From: Streptomyces orinoci
GTDB lineage: Bacteria > Actinomycetota > Actinomycetes > Streptomycetales > Streptomycetaceae
NCBI RefSeq assembly: GCF_003121295.1
Contig: NZ_PHNC01000013.1
Span: 62,001 to 126,000 of the forward strand
Direction of reading: 5' to 3'
Length of the DNA stretch: 64,000 bases
The translations under genes were made by a program, and so were the position numbers. The number at the start of each line of letters is the position of its first letter. The first letter of the stretch is position 1. The notes below the pieces were generated by a model. The model had not been told where the DNA came from and did no database searches. It worked only from the letters and a program-made list of their open reading frames with translations. This document shows, in pieces, positions 1-8,948 of the stretch.

Positions 1-822
1 GAGCAGCAGGCGCTGCGCCTGACCGGGGTGGCCACCGCCGTGGACCCCGCCCTGGTGCCGGCCTGTCTGTCCAATGGCGACGACCTCACCGAGGCCGGCC
101 TGGCCGCGGCCCCCACCGACCGGCGCACCGTGGCCGATACCTTCGCCCGGCAGATCGAATACCCCACAGTCGTGGCCCTGGCCGGGGGCGAGACCGAGGC
201 GGACGGGGCCGCCCTCGCCCTGCTCCGCCAGCTCACCCCGGCGGCACGGCTGTCGCGGGTCGGCGAGGGATCCCTGGGCCCGGCCCTGCTGGCCGGGTTC
301 GACCCGGCCGCGGCGGCCGCCCGGCAGCACCCCTCCTGCGCGCTGCTGCCGCAGAACGCCGATGAACACGGGGTGACCACCCTGGCCTGGCGCGCGGACC
401 GGCCCTTCCATCCACAGCGGCTGCGCTCGGCCCTGGAGGACCTGGCTCGTGCGGCCGCCCGCAGCCGGGGCCGGTTCTGGCTCGCCGACCGGCCCGACAC
501 CCTGCTGTCCTGGGAGGCGGCGGGCGGCGCGCTCTGTGTGGAGCCCGCCGGGCCCTGGCTGGCCGCGCTGCCGGACGCCGCCTGGGACCTGGTCCCGCCG
601 GAACGCCGGCTGGCCGCCTCCCTGGACTGGCACCCCCGCCATGGCGACCGCTGCCAGCGCCTTGTCTTCACCTCCCCCGGCCTGGACCGCCAGGGGCTGG
701 CCGAGCTGCTGGGCTCCTGTCTGCTCACCGACGCCGAGTACGCGGCCGGCCGCACCGCCTGGGAGCAACTACCGCACAGCTTCGATGAGTTCCTCGACCG
801 CGTTTCCCGAAACCCGTCCTGA
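1..822 (+). CDS. CobW/CobP47K-family GTP-binding protein, C-terminal part (5' end outside window)
   Basis: The reading frame is open from the first base, so the start codon and the N-terminal G domain lie upstream of the window. What is visible ends with the CobW C-terminal domain: a FRADRPFHP-like stretch (here LAWRADRPFHPQRL), then the RGRFWLADRPD segment and a closing D-A-E-Y motif. Family members are metallochaperone GTPases, often for zinc. The call rests on the C-terminal domain only; metal specificity cannot be read. The last codons run into a 12-bp tandem repeat that spans the stop codon. Confidence 0.75.
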   Translation, partial: EQQALRLTGVATAVDPALVPACLSNGDDLTEAGLAAAPTDRRTVADTFARQIEYPTVVALAGGETEADGAALALLRQLTPAARLSRVGEGSLGPALLAGFDPAAAAARQHPSCALLPQNADEHGVTTLAWRADRPFHPQRLRSALEDLARAAARSRGRFWLADRPDTLLSWEAAGGALCVEPAGPWLAALPDAAWDLVPPERRLAASLDWHPRHGDRCQRLVFTSPGLDRQGLAELLGSCLLTDAEYAAGRTAWEQLPHSFDEFLDRVSRNPS

Positions 823-865
823 GACCCGTCCTCAGACCCGCCCTCAGACCCGCCCTCAGCCCCGT
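818..865. repeat. Four tandem 12-bp repeats across the CobW-family stop codon
   Basis: Units of the form CCTCAGACCCGC occur at 818-829, 830-841, 842-853 and 854-865 with one to three substitutions. The first unit contains the TGA stop of the upstream gene. A short tandem array like this can change length by slippage; no function is evident. Confidence 0.8.
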
Positions 866-1041
866 CCCCGGCGGCGGGCCGCCGGGTCGCGGGCGTCACT
901 CGTCAGCAGGAACAGCGGATCTCACGGGCCATTAAGAACGCCCGTGCGATGGCCCTGCCGCCTTACGCCACTCGCCGAGGGAGATGCCCCTTTCGCACGC
1001 CCCGGAGTGCGCGTGCGGGCCGCAGCCCGGAGCCTGGCCAT

Positions 1042-1248
1042 ATGGACAAACAGCAACCGCCGGTCGTCGTGCACCCGCTGGTGGACGGAAAACGGCTGGT
1101 GAAGATCCATGACCAGTCGGTGGGCAAGGCCCGCGGTCTGGACGATCTGGTGGAGTTCCTGCGCCGCGCTGGGCTGGAGGATGTGGATGTTGACAACCCA
1201 TCGATCATCGAATGGCGGGGCGGCGGCAGCGGGGTGTGGCCGGCATGA
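1042..1248 (+). CDS. Small hypothetical protein (68 aa)
   Basis: ATG at 1042 begins a 68-residue acidic/basic protein (MDKQQPPVVVHPLVDGKRLV...), with a clear hydrophobic-charged pattern and high third-position GC. It ends 31 bp before the DNA ligase gene on the same strand. No signal peptide or membrane segment is visible. I do not recognise the family. An in-frame upstream ATG (949) would add 31 arginine- and proline-rich residues and looks non-coding, so 1042 was preferred. Confidence 0.6.
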   Translation: MDKQQPPVVVHPLVDGKRLVKIHDQSVGKARGLDDLVEFLRRAGLEDVDVDNPSIIEWRGGGSGVWPA

Positions 1249-1279
1249 GACACCGGGATTCCCGCTGACCGCCGGCGCC

Positions 1280-2251
1280 ATGTCCTTCTCCCCCGTGCGC
1301 CTGCCCGGCGCCCTACCGGATCTCCGGCCCATGCTGGCCACCCCCGGCCCGCTGCCGGTGGACACCGAGGCCGACTGGGGCTTCGAGGTCAAATGGGACG
1401 GCGCCCGGTGCATCCTCAACGCACCGGGCGACGGCACTCTGCGGATCCTCAACCGGGGCGGCCACGAGGTGACCGGAACCTATCCCGAACTGGGGGCGCT
1501 GGGCGAGCAGTTGCGCGGCAGACCGGCCGTCCTCGACGGTGAGGTGGTGGTCCTGGACGAAGGCGGACGGCCGGACTTCGGCCTGCTCCAGCAGCGGGTG
1601 GGTATCTTCAACCCGCGCCGCACCGCCCATCTGGCGATGAAGTACCCCGCCCATCTGATGCTCTTCGATGTGATGTTCCTGGACGGTGAGTCGCTGCTGA
1701 CCGTTCCCTACCGGGAGCGCCGGGCCGTGCTGTCCGGGCTGGACCTCAACGGCCGGAACTGGTCCACCCCGGCACATCTGGAAGGGCACGCCCGGCAGGC
1801 CTGGGATGCCACCCTGCGCCATGGCTTCGAGGGCGTGGTCTGCAAGGAGCTGTCCTCCCTCTATATCCCCGGCGTGGTCTCGCCCCGCTGGCGGAAGGTC
1901 AAGCACCTGCTCACCCTGGAAGTGCTCATCGGTGGGTGGACGGAGGGCCGGGGCGCGCTCGCCGGTCTGCCCGGCGCGATCCTGGCGGGCATCCCGGAGG
2001 CCAACGGCCTGCGGTACGTCGGAGCGGTGGGCACCGGGTTCTCCGACGAGGAACGCCGCCTGCTGGGCAGCTATCTGGCCGCTCTGCCCCGGGCCGACTC
2101 CCCCTTCGCCTCCCCGGTGGGCGCCTCGGACGCGCACTGGGTGGAACCCCGGCTGGTCGCCGAGATCAGCTACACCGGCTGGACCACCGGCCGCCAGATG
2201 CGCAACGCGGTCTGGAACCGGCTCCGCCCCGACCTCACCCTCCCCGGCTGA
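1280..2251 (+). CDS. ATP-dependent DNA ligase (LigC/LigD ligase-domain type)
   Basis: Predicted 323-aa ligase. The adenylation motif I is EVKWDGAR (Lys about residue 37), followed by LDGEVVVLDEGGRPDF (motif III region), an FEGVVCKE motif IV and the KHLLTLEVLIGG region (motif V), then a C-terminal OB-fold ending in GRQMRNAVWNRLRPDL. The size fits a stand-alone ATP-dependent ligase of the actinobacterial non-homologous end-joining/repair group rather than full LigD, because no polymerase or nuclease domain is present. The ATG at 1280 gives the conserved N-terminus just before LRPMLA, which opens this family; the frame is open further upstream without recognisable ligase sequence. Confidence 0.9.
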   Translation: MSFSPVRLPGALPDLRPMLATPGPLPVDTEADWGFEVKWDGARCILNAPGDGTLRILNRGGHEVTGTYPELGALGEQLRGRPAVLDGEVVVLDEGGRPDFGLLQQRVGIFNPRRTAHLAMKYPAHLMLFDVMFLDGESLLTVPYRERRAVLSGLDLNGRNWSTPAHLEGHARQAWDATLRHGFEGVVCKELSSLYIPGVVSPRWRKVKHLLTLEVLIGGWTEGRGALAGLPGAILAGIPEANGLRYVGAVGTGFSDEERRLLGSYLAALPRADSPFASPVGASDAHWVEPRLVAEISYTGWTTGRQMRNAVWNRLRPDLTLPG

Positions 2252-2369
2252 CCGGCCCCCCGCGCCCGGCACCATGGCGCGGGCGGGCTACCCCCGCCCC
2301 CGGTCGCGCGGGTGCTCGGCCGGCGGGCGTACGCCGGCCAGGTGCCGTCCGCGGCCTGGTGCGGGCTCC

Positions 2370-2831
2370 CTAGCGGTCGGGGAGCGGACGCGGTTGCGGC
2401 ACCGGGTCCTCGCCGAACACCCATGGCGCCAGCACCACCAGCCAGCCGTCCGGGTCCTCGAACAGGGCGGCGCCATGCTCGGGCCAGTAAGGATTGGCCG
2501 CCTTCACCTGCCGGTGGCCCCGCTGCTCCAGCCGCCGCACCACCACATCGCGCGCCTGAGCGCCCCTGAGATAGAGCACCAGTTGGTTCTCCGGGTGTGG
2601 TTCGGGAACGGTGGGCGGCTGCCCATGCTGGGTGATCTCCATTTGCACCGGGGTGCCCGGCAGTCCGAACACCACCCCGTCATAGCCGGCGTGGCCCCGC
2701 CAGGCGGCGAGCACGGGCAGACCCAGGTCGTCCCGGTAGAAGGCGAGAATCTCCTCGTAGTTGGCGGTCGGCCGGGCGAACCGCACGGCTCCCACGGCGA
2801 GATGCTCCGGCCAGTTGTCGGTATCGGTCAT
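2370..2831 (-). CDS. VOC-family protein (glyoxalase/bleomycin-resistance fold)
   Basis: A 153-residue protein with the paired beta-alpha-beta-beta-beta layout of the vicinal oxygen chelate superfamily: an AVGAVRFARPTANYEEILAFYRDDLGLPV opening half and a FEDPDGWLVVLAPW closing half, with E/H positions typical of the metal site (GTPVQMEIT and the FEDPDG motif). Substrate cannot be assigned. The gene is convergent with the DNA ligase and stands alone. Confidence 0.85.
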   Translation of the reverse strand: MTDTDNWPEHLAVGAVRFARPTANYEEILAFYRDDLGLPVLAAWRGHAGYDGVVFGLPGTPVQMEITQHGQPPTVPEPHPENQLVLYLRGAQARDVVVRRLEQRGHRQVKAANPYWPEHGAALFEDPDGWLVVLAPWVFGEDPVPQPRPLPDR

Positions 2832-3004
2832 GCGCTCACGCTCTCATCCCCGCACCGATCTTGTTCATCGGCCCGGAGCGGGATCGTCATCCGTCTTTGG
2901 ACCTACCCCGGCACCCTCTTGCCGCGGCCCGCTGCCGGGCTACGGTGGGGGCGGTACGGTGCTGAGCGAGGCACAGGTGGTGTCTGTGGTACCGGGAGGT
3001 CGGC

Positions 3005-3472
3005 GTGACGACGATGGTGCGCATGTCCGAGCTGCTGGTGGCGGTCGAGCGCGGGCAGTTTGCCCTGTGTGACGAGAACGCCCCCTTCAGTGACCGGACT
3101 TGGGCGCTTCCGGCGCTTGCGGGGCGGCAGCTCGCGGTCAATGACAGCGGGCTGACGGTGGCCAGCACCGTCGCCATGCATGACGCCGGTCTGCGGCTGG
3201 AGTTGTGGGACGGGCCACCGCCGCCGGAGCCGGCGGGCACGCCCCTGGGCGAGTGCGTGCTGGACGTACCCTCCGGTGCCGTGACGGCCTGGGCGGTGCC
3301 GCACGGCCCGGCGGGCGAGCCGATGGAACTGCTCGAACCGGGACCGTATGGCGTCCGCCTCTACCGGCACGGCGGCGGCCCGGCGGCCCGCGCCCGGCAG
3401 GAGGCCTCGGATCCGCCGCTGTTCACGGGGCTGGAACGGTATGTCGTCCAGCTGTGGCGGGTGGCGGGCTGA
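3005..3472 (+). CDS. Hypothetical protein (155 aa)
   Basis: GTG start at 3005, preceded by GGGAGGT at good spacing. The product is soluble-looking, with no signal peptide or membrane segment, and is rich in Leu/Val and acidic residues (SELLVAVERGQFALCDENAP..., ending VVQLWRVAG). Periodic short hydrophobic runs suggest a beta-rich fold. I do not recognise the family. It is convergent with the nitrate cluster and separated from it by 75 bp. Confidence 0.7.
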   Translation: MTTMVRMSELLVAVERGQFALCDENAPFSDRTWALPALAGRQLAVNDSGLTVASTVAMHDAGLRLELWDGPPPPEPAGTPLGECVLDVPSGAVTAWAVPHGPAGEPMELLEPGPYGVRLYRHGGGPAARARQEASDPPLFTGLERYVVQLWRVAG

Positions 3473-3547
3473 GCATCTGCCCCATCGGGCCGCCTTCTGG
3501 GCAGGCCGGCCCCGAGTACGCCTTGTCCGTCCGTACCGGCCGGCGCC

Positions 3548-5221
3548 CTACACCGGGCGACGGCCGTACACCCGCACCGTGAGCAGCGCGCAGACCAGAT
3601 AGAGGGCGAGGAAGGCCGCATAGGCGCCAGTGCCGTCGCCGGTGTCCAGGAAGGACTGGCGAAAGGCGAGGTTGATCAGGACGCCGCCGAGGGCGCCCAC
3701 CGCGCCCGCCAGGCCGATCAGAGAGTTGGTGCGGCGGCGTTCCGCGGCCTCGGTGGTGTGCGGGTCGGCGCCCGCGCGGACGGCGGCCAGGGTCCGGGCG
3801 CGCTGTACGGCGGGGATCATGCGGTAGGTGGAGCCGTTGCCGATGCCGCTGAGGACGAACAGGGCGAGGAATCCGGTGAAGTAGAGCGGCAGCCAGCGCA
3901 GTTGGGCGGCAGCCAGGATCAGGCCGGTGGCAGCCGCCATGGCGGCGAAGGCGCGGGCCGTCACCCGGGCTCCGCCGACGCGGTCCGCCCAGGCGCCGCC
4001 CAGCGGCCGGGCCAGTGAGCCCAGCAGCGGGCCGAGGAAGCTCAGGCAGGCCACCTTGACGGGGGTGTCGAAGTGGTCGTGGAACTGCACCTGGAGGACC
4101 TGGCCGAAGGCGAAGGAGAAGCCGATGAACGAGCCGAAGGTGCCCAGGTAGAGCAGGCACAGCAGCCAGGTGTGCCCCTCGCCGGTCACTTCCCGCAGAT
4201 GCGGGCGTTCGCCGCGGGTGGGCAGGTTGTCCATGTACCGGGCCGCCAGCGCGGTGGCGAGCGCGATCAGCGGGAGGTAACACAGCGGCAGCAGCCTGGG
4301 GTGGCCGGCGCCCGCGGTGGCCAGCACCAGCAGACCGGCCAGCTGGACGGCGGGTACGCCCAGGTTGCCGCCGCCGGCGTTGATGCCCAGTACCCGGCCC
4401 TTGAGGTGCTGGGGGTAGAAGAGGTTGATATTGGCCATGGAGGAGGCGAAGTTGCCGCCGCCGACTCCGGCCACGGATGCGGTGAGCAGCAGGGTGGTGT
4501 AGGAGACGCCGGGCCGCAGCACAATGGCCATCAGGAGGGTGGGCAGCAGCAGGAGGGCTCCGCTGATGACCGTCCAGTTCCGTCCGCCGAAGCGGGCGAC
4601 GGCCCGGGTGTAGGGCAGGCGCAGCAGGGCGCCCAGGGCGGTGGGTACGGCGGTGAGGGTGAACTTCCCGGCGGGGTCGATGCCGTACTCGGGGCCGAGG
4701 AAGAGCACCAGCACCGACCACATGCTCCACACCGAGAAGCCGATGTGCTCGGTGAGGACGGACAGCCACAGGTTGCGCCGGGCGGTGCGGGCGCCGGTGG
4801 CGGCCCAGAACTCCGGGTCCTCGGGCCGCCATTCGGGCAGGGTACGGGCCCGGTGCGGCGGGGCGGCCCGGCGGACGCGTACCGGCCAGGTGCGCAGGGC
4901 CGCGGCGGTCCCGTCATCCGGGTCCTCGTCCAGGCAGGTGCCGGTGCGCAGGTCGTAGGTCTGTTTGTACATGGGGGAGGTGACCACGGGGGTGCCCTCG
5001 CGGCTGCCGGTGATGCCCCGGGAGATCACACAGGCGCCGCTGACCGGGTCCTGGTTGGCCAGGGCGTAGAGCGCTCCGTTGCGGTCGCGGAAGAGGGCGA
5101 TCTGTTCTCCGGCGACCAGGGCGGCCACGCCCCGGCCGGGGGTGAGGTCGCCGTAGCGGCAGACGGGGGTCCATGAGGTGCCGTGGCCGATCTCGACCAG
5201 GGCGTCGGGGGTGGTGTTCAT
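3548..5221 (-). CDS. nirD-narK: NirD-NarK fusion: nitrite reductase small subunit joined to nitrate/nitrite MFS transporter
   Basis: A single 557-residue ORF. Residues 1 to about 115 are the Rieske-like NirD small subunit (VEIGHGTSWTPVCRYGDLTPG..., QIALFRDRNGALYALANQDP..., TSPMYKQTYDLRTGTCLDE). After a short linker comes a NarK transporter starting WRPEDPEFWAATGARTARRNL, with about twelve hydrophobic segments and NarK signatures such as GVGGGNFASSMANINLFYPQ and GINAGGGNLGVPAVQL. NirD normally partners NirB in NADH-dependent reduction of nitrite to ammonium; NarK imports nitrate and/or exports nitrite. The ATG overlaps the nirB stop (ATGA, 5218-5221), so this is the last gene of the four-gene operon. 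No stop or frameshift separates the two parts. The usual arrangement is two separate genes. Confidence 0.9.
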   Translation of the reverse strand: MNTTPDALVEIGHGTSWTPVCRYGDLTPGRGVAALVAGEQIALFRDRNGALYALANQDPVSGACVISRGITGSREGTPVVTSPMYKQTYDLRTGTCLDEDPDDGTAAALRTWPVRVRRAAPPHRARTLPEWRPEDPEFWAATGARTARRNLWLSVLTEHIGFSVWSMWSVLVLFLGPEYGIDPAGKFTLTAVPTALGALLRLPYTRAVARFGGRNWTVISGALLLLPTLLMAIVLRPGVSYTTLLLTASVAGVGGGNFASSMANINLFYPQHLKGRVLGINAGGGNLGVPAVQLAGLLVLATAGAGHPRLLPLCYLPLIALATALAARYMDNLPTRGERPHLREVTGEGHTWLLCLLYLGTFGSFIGFSFAFGQVLQVQFHDHFDTPVKVACLSFLGPLLGSLARPLGGAWADRVGGARVTARAFAAMAAATGLILAAAQLRWLPLYFTGFLALFVLSGIGNGSTYRMIPAVQRARTLAAVRAGADPHTTEAAERRRTNSLIGLAGAVGALGGVLINLAFRQSFLDTGDGTGAYAAFLALYLVCALLTVRVYGRRPV

Positions 5222-7746
5222 CGGGCACCTGCCGGGATGGCGGGGCGGATCTGGCCGCGTTCGGGGAGGAAGCGCACCGAGGGGTCCGGTGTTCCGGGGG
5301 CGTTGACAAAGGAGACAAAGCGCCGCAGGCGTTCTGGATCGTCCAGGGTGGCGGCCCATTCGTCCTGGTATCCGGCGATATGGCGGGCGAGTTGGGCGTC
5401 GAGTTCCCCGGCGATGCCCAGCGAGTCGTCGATGATCACGGCGCGGAGGTGGTCCAGGCCGCCCTCCAGGCGTTCCAGCCAGGGGGCGGTGCGTTCCAGC
5501 CGGTCGGCGGTGCGGATGTAGAACATCAGGAAGCGGTCGATGGTGCGGATCAGGGTGGACCGGTCGGCGTCGGTCAGCAGCAGGTCGGCGTGGCGGGGGG
5601 TGGTGCCGCCATTGCCGCCGACATAGAGGTTCCAGCCCTTGGCGGTGGCGATGACTCCGAAGTCCTTGCTCTGGGCCTCGGCGCATTCCCGGGCGCAGCC
5701 GGAGACCGCCGCCTTGATCTTGTGGGGGGCGCGCAGTCCCCGGTAGCGCAGTTCCAGTTCGATGGCCAGGGCGGTGGAGTCCTGGACGCCATAGCGGCAC
5801 CAGGTCTGTCCCACACAGGACTTCACGGTGCGCAGGGATTTGCCGTAGGCGTGTCCGGACTCGAATCCGGCGTCCACCAGGCGGCGCCAGATGGCGGGCA
5901 GCTGGTCCACGGTGGCGCCGAAGAGGTCGATCCGCTGGCCGCCGGTGATCTTTGTATAGAGGCCGAAGTCGCGGGCGATGGCGCCGATGGTGATCAGGCC
6001 GTCGGGGGTGATCTCGCCGCCCGGGATGCGTGGGACCACCGAATAGGAGCCATTGCGCTGGAGGTTGGCCAGGAAGTGGTCGTTGGTGTCCTGGAGGGCG
6101 GCCTGTTCGCCGTCCAGGATGTAAGGGCTGTCGCCGAGCCCGGCCAGGATGGAGGCGACCACGGGCTTGCACACCGCGCAGCCCTCCCCGGTGCCGTGTT
6201 CGGCGATGAGCCTGCTGAAGGTGGTGATGCTCTTCACCCGGATGATCTCGTAGAGTTCGGCCCTGCTGAGGGCGAAGTGTTCGCAGAGTCCCCGGGGTTC
6301 CTGGGCACCGGATTCGCGGACGATGGTGTCGATGAGCTTTTCACAGCTTCCGCAGCCGGTACCGGCCTTGGTGCACTTCTTCACCGCCGCGACGGTGGCG
6401 CAGCCGCCCTCGGTGACGGCGGTGCGGATGACGGACTTGCTGACGTTGTGGCAGGAGCAGACCACCGCGTCGTCGGGCAGCGCACCGGCCCCGGCAGGGG
6501 CGTCCGGGGCGGGCAGCAGCAGGGTTTCGGCGGGTACGGGCAGTGGTTTGCCGTTGCCGGCGAGCGGGCGCAGGGTGGCGTAGGCGCTGGTGTCGCCGAC
6601 CAGGACGCCGCCGAGCAGGGCCCCTTGGGCGTCCACGGTCAGTTTCTGGTGGATGCCGGCCCTGCTGTTGGTGTAGGTGACCTCCAGGGCGCCTTCGGTG
6701 GTGCCATGGGCGTCGCCGAAGCTGGCCACCTCCACGCCCAGCAGCTTGAGCTGGGCGGCCGCGTCAAAGCCAGTGAACTCTCCGTCTTCGCCCGCCAGTT
6801 GGCGGGCCACCGCCTCGGCCATGGCATAGGCCGGGGCGACCAGGCCGTGCACCCGGCCGTCGGCGGTGCGGGCGCATTCGCCGATCGCCCAGATATGGGG
6901 GTCCTCGGTGCGGCAGGCGGTGTCCACGATGATGCCGCCGCGTTCGCCGACGGGCAGGCCGCAGTCCCGGGCCAGTTGGTCCTGGGGCCGGACGCCCGCC
7001 GAGAAGACCACCAGGTCGGTGGGGAAGCCGGTGCCGTCGGAGAGGGTCATGGCGCGCACCGTGCCGTCCGGGCCGGTGTCGATCCGCTCGGCGGCGGCGC
7101 CGGTGTGCACGATGACGCCCCGCTCCTCGATCTTGCGGCGCAGCAGGGCGCCCCCGGCCTCGTCCACCTGGAGGGCCATCAGACGGGGGGCGTACTCCAC
7201 CACATGGGTGGTCAGTCCCATCGCCTGGAGCGCTCCGGCGGCCTCCAGGCCGAGCAGTCCGCCGCCCACCACGGCGCCGGTGGTGGCCCCTTGGGCGCGG
7301 GAGCGGATGGCGGCGACATCCTCGATGGTGCGGTAGACATGGCAGCCCTCGGCGTCATGTCCGGGCACCGGCGGGACAAAGGGGTAGGAGCCGGTGGCCA
7401 GTACCAGGGCCGCATAGGGAAGTTGTGCCCCGGAGGCGGTGGTGACGGTCCTGGCGTCGCGGTCGATGGCCGAGGCGGCCTCGCCCAGGCGCAGTTCGAT
7501 GCCGTGTTCCTCGAGGAAGCCGGGCGGGCAGAGGGAGAGTTCGCCGGCCTCGGTGCCATTGAACAGCGAGGTGAGGTGGACCCGGTCATAGGCGGGGCGG
7601 GGTTCGGCGGCCAGTACGGTCACCTGCCAGCGGCGGGCCGCCTCGGGCCGCTGGTGAAGGGCTTCCAGCAGGCGCTGACCGGCCATGCCATGACCGATCA
7701 GGACCAGGCGGGGCCGCCGGCGCGGGTCGGTGTTCGGTGTGGTCAT
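5218..7746 (-). CDS. nirB: Assimilatory nitrite reductase [NAD(P)H] large subunit
   Basis: 842 residues, the normal length. Domain order: FAD/NAD(P)H pyridine nucleotide-disulphide oxidoreductase (about 12-400; GHGMAG and VVGGGLLGLE nucleotide-binding loops), BFD-like [2Fe-2S] domain with C430, C432, C465 and C468, nitrite/sulphite reductase ferredoxin half-domain, and the siroheme/[4Fe-4S] domain with C644, C650, C684 and C688 (C-x5-C and C-x3-C). It reduces nitrite to ammonium with six electrons from NAD(P)H in the cytoplasm. It overlaps the upstream FAD oxidoreductase by ATGA (7743-7746) and the downstream nirD-narK by ATGA, implying translational coupling. Confidence 0.96.
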   Translation of the reverse strand: MTTPNTDPRRRPRLVLIGHGMAGQRLLEALHQRPEAARRWQVTVLAAEPRPAYDRVHLTSLFNGTEAGELSLCPPGFLEEHGIELRLGEAASAIDRDARTVTTASGAQLPYAALVLATGSYPFVPPVPGHDAEGCHVYRTIEDVAAIRSRAQGATTGAVVGGGLLGLEAAGALQAMGLTTHVVEYAPRLMALQVDEAGGALLRRKIEERGVIVHTGAAAERIDTGPDGTVRAMTLSDGTGFPTDLVVFSAGVRPQDQLARDCGLPVGERGGIIVDTACRTEDPHIWAIGECARTADGRVHGLVAPAYAMAEAVARQLAGEDGEFTGFDAAAQLKLLGVEVASFGDAHGTTEGALEVTYTNSRAGIHQKLTVDAQGALLGGVLVGDTSAYATLRPLAGNGKPLPVPAETLLLPAPDAPAGAGALPDDAVVCSCHNVSKSVIRTAVTEGGCATVAAVKKCTKAGTGCGSCEKLIDTIVRESGAQEPRGLCEHFALSRAELYEIIRVKSITTFSRLIAEHGTGEGCAVCKPVVASILAGLGDSPYILDGEQAALQDTNDHFLANLQRNGSYSVVPRIPGGEITPDGLITIGAIARDFGLYTKITGGQRIDLFGATVDQLPAIWRRLVDAGFESGHAYGKSLRTVKSCVGQTWCRYGVQDSTALAIELELRYRGLRAPHKIKAAVSGCARECAEAQSKDFGVIATAKGWNLYVGGNGGTTPRHADLLLTDADRSTLIRTIDRFLMFYIRTADRLERTAPWLERLEGGLDHLRAVIIDDSLGIAGELDAQLARHIAGYQDEWAATLDDPERLRRFVSFVNAPGTPDPSVRFLPERGQIRPAIPAGAR

Positions 7747-8948
7747 GCGCTGGCTCCTTGGGGCATGAGCAGGTGCAAGGGGTCGGCGGACAGGGGTTCT
7801 TGACGGCGCCAGAGGTGGATGAGGTCGGCGGCGGCGGTGACATCGCCGAGGAGTACGCCGCCGCGCAGGCGGTCGGCGCCGAGGACGAGTCGTTTGCAGG
7901 TGCCCCGGGTGGGGTCGGCGAAGTGCAGGACGTCATGGTCGGCCGCCGGGTCGGCGGCGGGGTCGCCGAAGGCGGCGAGGTGGAGGTCCGCCGTAGTCAG
8001 CCGGAGCACTCCGGGGGCACCGGTGCAGCCGGCCGGCGGGCCGGTGCCGGACAGCCGGGCCGCGAGGGCGTCGGCCTGTTCCCAGGCGGGCATGGCCAGT
8101 CCGTGCACCGTGCCCCGGTGTTCGGCGCAGTCGCCGATGGCATGGACATTGGGGGCGGAGGTGGCCAGCCGGTCGTCCACCACGATGCCATGCCGCACCG
8201 CCAGCCCGGCCGCGCGGGCCAGGCCGGTACGGGGGCGTACTCCGCAGGCCAGCACCACCAGATCGGTCTCCAGCCGCTGTCCGTCGGCCAGTTGGACGGC
8301 GGTGACGCGGCCGGTGCCGTGCAGGGCGGCGGGGCGGGCGCCGAGACGGGTGAGCACGCCCAGGCCCCGGAGGTGATGGTGCAGCACCCGTGCCGAGTCG
8401 GGGTCGAGGTGCCGTTCCATCAACCAGTCGGCGCCGTGCACCAGTTGGGTGTGGGTGCCCTTGGCGGCCAGGGCCTGGGCGAGGCTGACGCCCAGGACGC
8501 CGCCGCCGATGACCACGGCGCGGGTGGCCCGGGCGGCGTCCTCGGCCAGGCGGCGGCAGTCGGCGAGGGTGCGCAGGGTGTGCACTCCGGCGGCGGGCGG
8601 GGTCCCGTCCAGCGGTGGCCGGACCGGTGCGGCGCCGGTGGCCAGGACCAGGGTGTCGTAGCGCTCCGTCGAGCCGTCGGCCAGCCGCAGGGTGCCCGCG
8701 CCGGGGTCGAGCGCGATGACCTCGGTGCCGGTGCGCAGCTGGGCGTCCCCGTAGGGGAGGCCGATGGCCTCGGCGTCATGGTCTCCGGTGAGGACCCCGG
8801 TGAGCAGGGTGCGGTTGTAGGGGGCCTGTGCTTCCGCCCCGTAGAGGGTCACCCGCATGGCGCCCGCCGGGGTGCGTGCCAGCAGTTGCTGGGCGAAGCG
8901 GGCGGCGGCCATCCCGGCGCCCACCACGGCCACCCGTCGCGTGCTCAT
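7743..8948 (-). CDS. FAD/NAD(P)-dependent oxidoreductase, probable electron donor for nitrate reductase (NasB-like)
   Basis: 401 residues of the pyridine nucleotide-disulphide reductase class: N-terminal VVGAGMAAARFAQQL FAD loop, central VVIGGGVLGVSLAQAL NAD(P) loop, and VHAIGDCAEH in the FAD-closing region. A C-terminal extension after residue 320 has the NasB/NirB-like GTCKRLVLGADRLRGGVLLGD segment. There is no ferredoxin or BFD domain. Its place between nasA and nirB, with ATGA overlaps on both sides, points to passing electrons from NAD(P)H to NasA; this is inferred from position. Confidence 0.85.
   Translation of the reverse strand: MSTRRVAVVGAGMAAARFAQQLLARTPAGAMRVTLYGAEAQAPYNRTLLTGVLTGDHDAEAIGLPYGDAQLRTGTEVIALDPGAGTLRLADGSTERYDTLVLATGAAPVRPPLDGTPPAAGVHTLRTLADCRRLAEDAARATRAVVIGGGVLGVSLAQALAAKGTHTQLVHGADWLMERHLDPDSARVLHHHLRGLGVLTRLGARPAALHGTGRVTAVQLADGQRLETDLVVLACGVRPRTGLARAAGLAVRHGIVVDDRLATSAPNVHAIGDCAEHRGTVHGLAMPAWEQADALAARLSGTGPPAGCTGAPGVLRLTTADLHLAAFGDPAADPAADHDVLHFADPTRGTCKRLVLGADRLRGGVLLGDVTAAADLIHLWRRQEPLSADPLHLLMPQGASA

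Noticed and set aside
5173..7803. An 876-codon plus-strand open frame opposite nirB
   Set aside because: Gly/Gln/Val-rich shadow of nirB with no recognisable domain; nirB has all cofactor ligands.
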